A stretch of DNA of 64,000 bases from Sagittula sp. P11 (lineage in GTDB: Bacteria > Pseudomonadota > Alphaproteobacteria > Rhodobacterales > Rhodobacteraceae). The stretch spans positions 3,320,001-3,384,000 of the forward strand of contig NZ_CP021913.1 of NCBI RefSeq assembly GCF_002814095.1, given 5' to 3'. Position 1 is the first letter of the stretch, and every line of letters begins with the position of its first letter. The position numbers were made by a program, and so were the translations under genes. Under the pieces are notes generated by a model, which was not told the DNA's origin, did not search any database, and saw only the letters and a program-made list of their open reading frames with translations. Positions 61,005-64,000 of this stretch are shown here, in pieces.

Positions 61005-61050
61005 CGCCGCGGCGAGGTGGCCCGCCGGGGCCCTGCCCGTGGTGGAGGGT

Positions 61051-61356
61051 TCAGTCCAGTGCCGCATGGGTCTGGCAGTCGGAAGGGCAGACGCGTGCAC
61101 AGGCGCCGCAGCCGATGCAGTTGTCCGGCCCGATCATGTGCATCACCGACTTCACGATCTCGTCCTCGACGTCGTCGTATTCGTCGGTGCCGGGTCGGAC
61201 GAGGGTGCCGTCCTCCGTCAGGCCGTGCAGGGTCATCACGTCCCGGCCGCAGACCTTGAAACATCGCCCGCAGCCGATGCACTTGGCCGGGTCGATGGAC
61301 ATCAGGAACTCCGGCACGTAGGCCGCGCCGCCCCGGGTATAGGCCACGACGCTCAT
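61051..61356 (-). CDS. fdxB: Nif-specific ferredoxin III (FdxB)
   Basis: A 101-residue 2[4Fe-4S] ferredoxin. CIGCGRCFKVCGRDVM and CIGCGACARVCPSDCQ bind two clusters, separated by about 50 residues. The N-terminus AYTRGGAAYVPEFLMSIDPAKC matches FdxB of other nif clusters. Its start overlaps the previous small gene by 4 bases. Confidence 0.95.
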   Translation of the reverse strand: MSVVAYTRGGAAYVPEFLMSIDPAKCIGCGRCFKVCGRDVMTLHGLTEDGTLVRPGTDEYDDVEDEIVKSVMHMIGPDNCIGCGACARVCPSDCQTHAALD

Positions 61357-61562
61357 GCCCCGGCCTCCGCCTGCTTCGCTGCCTTGAGATCCCTGCGGGC
61401 GGCGGCCAGTTCGCGGAACACCTCGTAGGTTTCCTGTGCCACCCCGGGTATCTTCTCCCAGTCGGTTGGCAGTTCTTCAGAGAGGTCGTGCAGGTTCATC
61501 TTGGCGTCGGTGGAGCGCATCGACAGCCTCTTCACCTTCTTTTCAAGCTCTTCGACAGTCAT
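61353..61562 (-). CDS. CCE_0567-type small metalloprotein
   Basis: A 69-residue helical hairpin: MTVEELEKKVKRLSMRSTDA, KMNLHDLSEELPTDWEKIPG and a second helix, TYEVFRELAAARRDLKAAKQ. It matches the small nif-linked family typified by CCE_0567, in which a histidine pair can bind metal. Role in nitrogen fixation is unknown. Confidence 0.88.
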   Translation of the reverse strand: MTVEELEKKVKRLSMRSTDAKMNLHDLSEELPTDWEKIPGVAQETYEVFRELAAARRDLKAAKQAEAGA

Positions 61563-61577
61563 GGCGGGGTCCTTTCG

Positions 61578-61841
61578 TCAGCATCCGCGCAGGTGGCGCG
61601 AGAGGGGCGTGCGTCCCCGCGGCCGCGCCAGCACGACCGGAGGCGCAGGTTTCACGGTGCAGGCGCAGGCGGTCCGGGCGGACTGCAAGGGACAGAGCGG
61701 CCTGATCTGCACGTAGGGGCTGCAGCAGCGCGGCGCGGTCTCCGCCTCCTCCGGGGCGGCCGGACAGGGGGCCTTCGCCGCCGCGCGCGGCCTCAGCCAC
61801 GTCAAGGGCGTGAACCGCTCGGGAAGACGCGGCAGCTCCAT
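61578..61841 (-). CDS. Cysteine- and proline-rich small protein of the nif cluster (87 aa)
   Basis: A short ORF filling the gap between the DUF269 gene (3 bases away) and the CCE_0567-like gene (15 bases away). It has seven cysteines, among them CCSPYVQIRPLC and ACACTV, and many Pro/Arg residues. GAGAG precedes the ATG at 61841. I recognise no family. The fit suggests a real gene, perhaps metal-binding, but it could be a chance ORF. Confidence 0.5.
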   Translation of the reverse strand: MELPRLPERFTPLTWLRPRAAAKAPCPAAPEEAETAPRCCSPYVQIRPLCPLQSARTACACTVKPAPPVVLARPRGRTPLSRHLRGC

Positions 61842-61844
61842 CTC

Positions 61845-62318
61845 TCAGGCCTTCGCGGCGTCGGGATAGGCCTCGATGGTCTCGACGGCCTTCGCCACCA
61901 TCTGCTCGCCGGCCTCGGCAAGCGCCTCCCACGAGAGAAAGCCGAAACGGTGGATGTCGCGCAGGTGCTTCGACACCACCACCAGCTTGCCCGCGAGCAG
62001 CACGATCCGGCCAAAGCCTTCGTGGCTCATCTTCTGCATCTGCGAGGCCATGCAGCCGGTCCGTTTCTCGATCAGCAGGCCCACGGCGTCGTAGAACTTC
62101 GTCACGCGCCACATCACGTCCGGGTCCGGATCGCCGATGATCGGGATCTCGCGGCGCTCCTCCCGGGTGACGATGAACTCTGCCATGATGTCGGCATCGG
62201 TCTTGTCGTCCCACTGGCCATAGCTGTCCTCGGCGCGGATCACCGCGGCAAGCTGGCTGAGGAAGGGGCTGTCGACCATCGCGCCACCGCGCTCGGCCTC
62301 AAGGGTCTCGGTGGTCAT
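61845..62318 (-). CDS. NifX-associated protein (DUF269)
   Basis: A 157-residue protein with the DUF269 core SPFLSQLAAVIRAEDSYGQWD, VTKFYDAVGLLIEKRTGCMASQMQKMSHEGFGRIVLLAGKLVVVSK and FGFLSWEALAEAGEQM. It is always found after nifX. Its function is not established. Its ATG shares one base with the nifX stop. Confidence 0.95.
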   Translation of the reverse strand: MTTETLEAERGGAMVDSPFLSQLAAVIRAEDSYGQWDDKTDADIMAEFIVTREERREIPIIGDPDPDVMWRVTKFYDAVGLLIEKRTGCMASQMQKMSHEGFGRIVLLAGKLVVVSKHLRDIHRFGFLSWEALAEAGEQMVAKAVETIEAYPDAAKA

Positions 62319-62812
62319 CAGGCGGTCTCCTCTGTCTCGTATTCGTCCATGAAATCGGGCTTGTCCTCGGTCCCGAGGATCTTGCGCAGGAAGGGCGGGG
62401 GCGTGCCGTTCAGCATCACCTTGACCTGCTCCAGCACCGCCTCGATCGGCTCCGGGTCCTTGCGCTTGATCGGGTGGATGCCCGCGCGCACGATCTTCGC
62501 CGCCGAGGGGCCGCCGATGGCCAGCGCGAACAACAGGGCGCAGCCCTTCAGCGCCTCCACCTTCGGGGTGATCTTGTCGTCCTGGTCGTCGTGCTTGCCT
62601 TTCTGCTTCGTGACGTTGTCGAAGGCATGCGCCGCCACGAAACGGTGGCCGGTCTTCCAGACGTCATAGACGGCGAATGTCTTCGCCGAGCCGAAATGGG
62701 CACCGAGATACGCCATGTCGTTGGTGGCGATGGCGATGCGCAGGGGCGTCTCGCCCGGGGCCGGTTCGCTGGCCGGTCCGGTGGTGTCAATGACGCGCAG
62801 CGTGCGGGACAT
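62318..62812 (-). CDS. nifX: FeMo-cofactor carrier protein NifX
   Basis: A 164-residue NifX with LRIAIATNDMAYLGAHFGSAKTFAVYDV, KVEALKGCALLFALAIGGPSAAKIVRAGIHPIK and a C-terminal PPPFLRKIL. NifX binds NifB-co or VK-cluster intermediates on the way to NifEN. Its first 26 bases overlap the nifN end, in another frame. Confidence 0.96.
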   Translation of the reverse strand: MSRTLRVIDTTGPASEPAPGETPLRIAIATNDMAYLGAHFGSAKTFAVYDVWKTGHRFVAAHAFDNVTKQKGKHDDQDDKITPKVEALKGCALLFALAIGGPSAAKIVRAGIHPIKRKDPEPIEAVLEQVKVMLNGTPPPFLRKILGTEDKPDFMDEYETEETA

Positions 62813-64000
62813 GCTCGAACTCCTCTGGGATGGGCGCGGCGCCGAAATCCTCGGGGCGCGCGCGGTGGTGGATGGACTGGACGGTGTTCGCGATCTCGTA
62901 GAGGAAGGCGCGGCTGCCCCGGTAGCCGACCCGGCAGACGTCCTGCGCGCCGATGCGGTCGAAGACCGGGAACCCCACGCGCACGAGGGGGATGTGCAGG
63001 GCGTGTTCGACGTGGCGGCCGTGGCTGTGGGTCAGCAGCAGCTGGGCGCCGCCCGCCTGCGCCGCGCGCTGAAGGTCGCCCAGATCCCCGAGTATGACCT
63101 CCCCGGACGGGATGCGGTCGACGAGAGGCGTGTGCTGCGTCGTGGTGACGGCGGCGACCACCTCTGCCCCCATCGAGGTCAAAGCGTTCGAGAGGGAGAA
63201 CAGCAGGTCCGGGTCGGCGCCGATGGCCACACGCAGCCCGCCGGTGTGGAAATGCGCGTCGAGCGCCGCGTCGATCAGCCGGGCCCTGTCGCGCCGGATG
63301 GACGGGGGCGGGTCCTGCACGCCCGCAAGCCCCATCAGCGTGCGCACGAAGGCATCGACCGGCTTCAGCCCGGTGACCGACTGGAAGACGCGGAAGGGCG
63401 CGAGGGTGCGATCCTCCAGCATCTGCGCGGCCCTGCGCATGCTCTCTCCCACCGCGAGGGTAAAGGCGCTCCGGGCGATCCGGCCGATGTCGGCCAGCGG
63501 TGTGCCCCCGAGCGAGCAGCCCGACCAGTCGTCCGACACATGCCCGTCGAGCGAAGTCGAGATGTCCGGCAGGACCACGGGCGACAGTCCGAAAGCGCGG
63601 ATCATCCGCACCAGTTCCTCCACCTCTGCCGGGCTCAGGTGCGATCCGGCCAGCAGCGTCACCTGCCGCATGTCCACGTCGCGCTCCGTCACGCGGGGCA
63701 CCAGCGCACCGACGATGGCCTCCACCGCCTTCGCCCAGCCGTCCTGCAGCGCCCCGTCGAAGTCGGGGGTGGAGGCATAGACCACCGCCGTGTCGGCGAA
63801 ATCCGTGCGCCGCGACAGGATCTCCCTCAACTCGCCCGGCACGTCCTCGCCCCGGGTCTCCGTCAGCGCGGTGGAGGCGATGCCGATGAAGGAGGGCGCG
63901 GCCTTCCTGCGCAGGTTCTCTATGGCCTCCTCGATCTGATCCGCACCGCCGAGGATGGTCGACACCTCGTTCATCGCGGTGGTCTGAAGCGGCACGGCCT
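62787..64000 (-). CDS. nifN: Nitrogenase cofactor scaffold NifN (5' part cut by window edge)
   Basis: The C-terminal 403 or so residues of NifN, open to the right edge. It shows QTTAMNEVSTILGGADQIEEAI, GIASTALTETRGEDVPGEL, YASTPDFDGALQDGWAKAVEAIV, DWSGCSLGGTPLADIGRIARS, GLRVAIGADPDLLFSLSNAL, LTHSHGRHVEHALHIPLVRVGFPVFDRIG and VGYRGSRAFLYEIANTV. With NifE it matures FeMo-co. nifE should lie just beyond the edge. Confidence 0.97.
   Translation of the reverse strand, partial: AVPLQTTAMNEVSTILGGADQIEEAIENLRRKAAPSFIGIASTALTETRGEDVPGELREILSRRTDFADTAVVYASTPDFDGALQDGWAKAVEAIVGALVPRVTERDVDMRQVTLLAGSHLSPAEVEELVRMIRAFGLSPVVLPDISTSLDGHVSDDWSGCSLGGTPLADIGRIARSAFTLAVGESMRRAAQMLEDRTLAPFRVFQSVTGLKPVDAFVRTLMGLAGVQDPPPSIRRDRARLIDAALDAHFHTGGLRVAIGADPDLLFSLSNALTSMGAEVVAAVTTTQHTPLVDRIPSGEVILGDLGDLQRAAQAGGAQLLLTHSHGRHVEHALHIPLVRVGFPVFDRIGAQDVCRVGYRGSRAFLYEIANTVQSIHHRARPEDFGAAPIPEEFEHVPHAARH

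Overview
The window reads as chromosomal DNA from a Rhodobacterales (Roseobacter/Rhodobacteraceae-type) alphaproteobacterium. It has high G+C, dense genes and many 4-bp ATGA start/stop overlaps. Lineage markers include a murA-DUF2948-hisD-UPF0262-phosphatase block, an infA-maf-RNase E/G-yacG block, a GTTC-N7-GTTC LexA box before mmcB, and a tRNA-His without an encoded G-1. The right third is a molybdenum nitrogenase accessory cluster, so the organism is very probably a diazotroph; nifHDK and nifE are not in the window. Assignments rest on reading sequence and motifs; no database search was run.

Layout. 1-7451: secreted small proteins, mtnP, a TSUP exporter, a SulP transporter, two acetyltransferases, a flavin reductase and an EcsC protein. 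7452-13581: an intergenic region that can fold as a rod-like RNA, ptsP, an intergenic region rich in DnaA-box-like words, waaA, a DUF1178 protein and lysC. 13655-16981: a serralysin-like metalloprotease with about 9.5 tandem 49-residue repeats, then tRNA-Thr. 17099-25700: murA to yacG housekeeping genes with a three-gene insertion (SnoaL-like, GNAT, nitrilase-like). 25890-33089: a class V PLP enzyme, the 5-oxoprolinase operon pxpBCA, and divergent znuA / zur-znuC-znuB around a Zur box. 33110-43534: an exported metallo-hydrolase, tRNA-Tyr, rlmB, ribB-ribH-nusB, an ArsR/SRPBCC pair, two unusual membrane or exported proteins, mmcB and tRNA-His.

43701-64000 (nif cluster, nearly all on the minus strand). 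Read in the direction of transcription from the right edge: nifN (partial), nifX, DUF269, a Cys-rich ORF, a CCE_0567-like gene, fdxB, nifQ, a TPR-like ORF; then a sigma-54 promoter and iscA-like, nifU, nifS, nifV, cysE, nifW, modA, modB, modC, rpoN, nifA; then an oppositely oriented ArsR-SRPBCC-GST operon; then a sigma-54 promoter and nifB, fdxN, an LRV protein, nifZ, nifT and a SIR2-like gene. The cluster supplies FeMo-cofactor synthesis (nifB, nifN, nifX, nifV, nifQ), Fe-S assembly (nifU, nifS, iscA-like, with cysE for cysteine), molybdate uptake (modABC), electron carriers (fdxN, fdxB) and its own regulators (rpoN, nifA).

Nothing here is a clearly new defence or mobile system. The best leads are the repeat-bearing protease, the folded intergenic RNA, the DnaA-like word cluster, the uncharacterised small genes and SIR2-like gene in the nif cluster, the detoxification-type operon between nifA and nifB, and several families of palindromic intergenic repeats.
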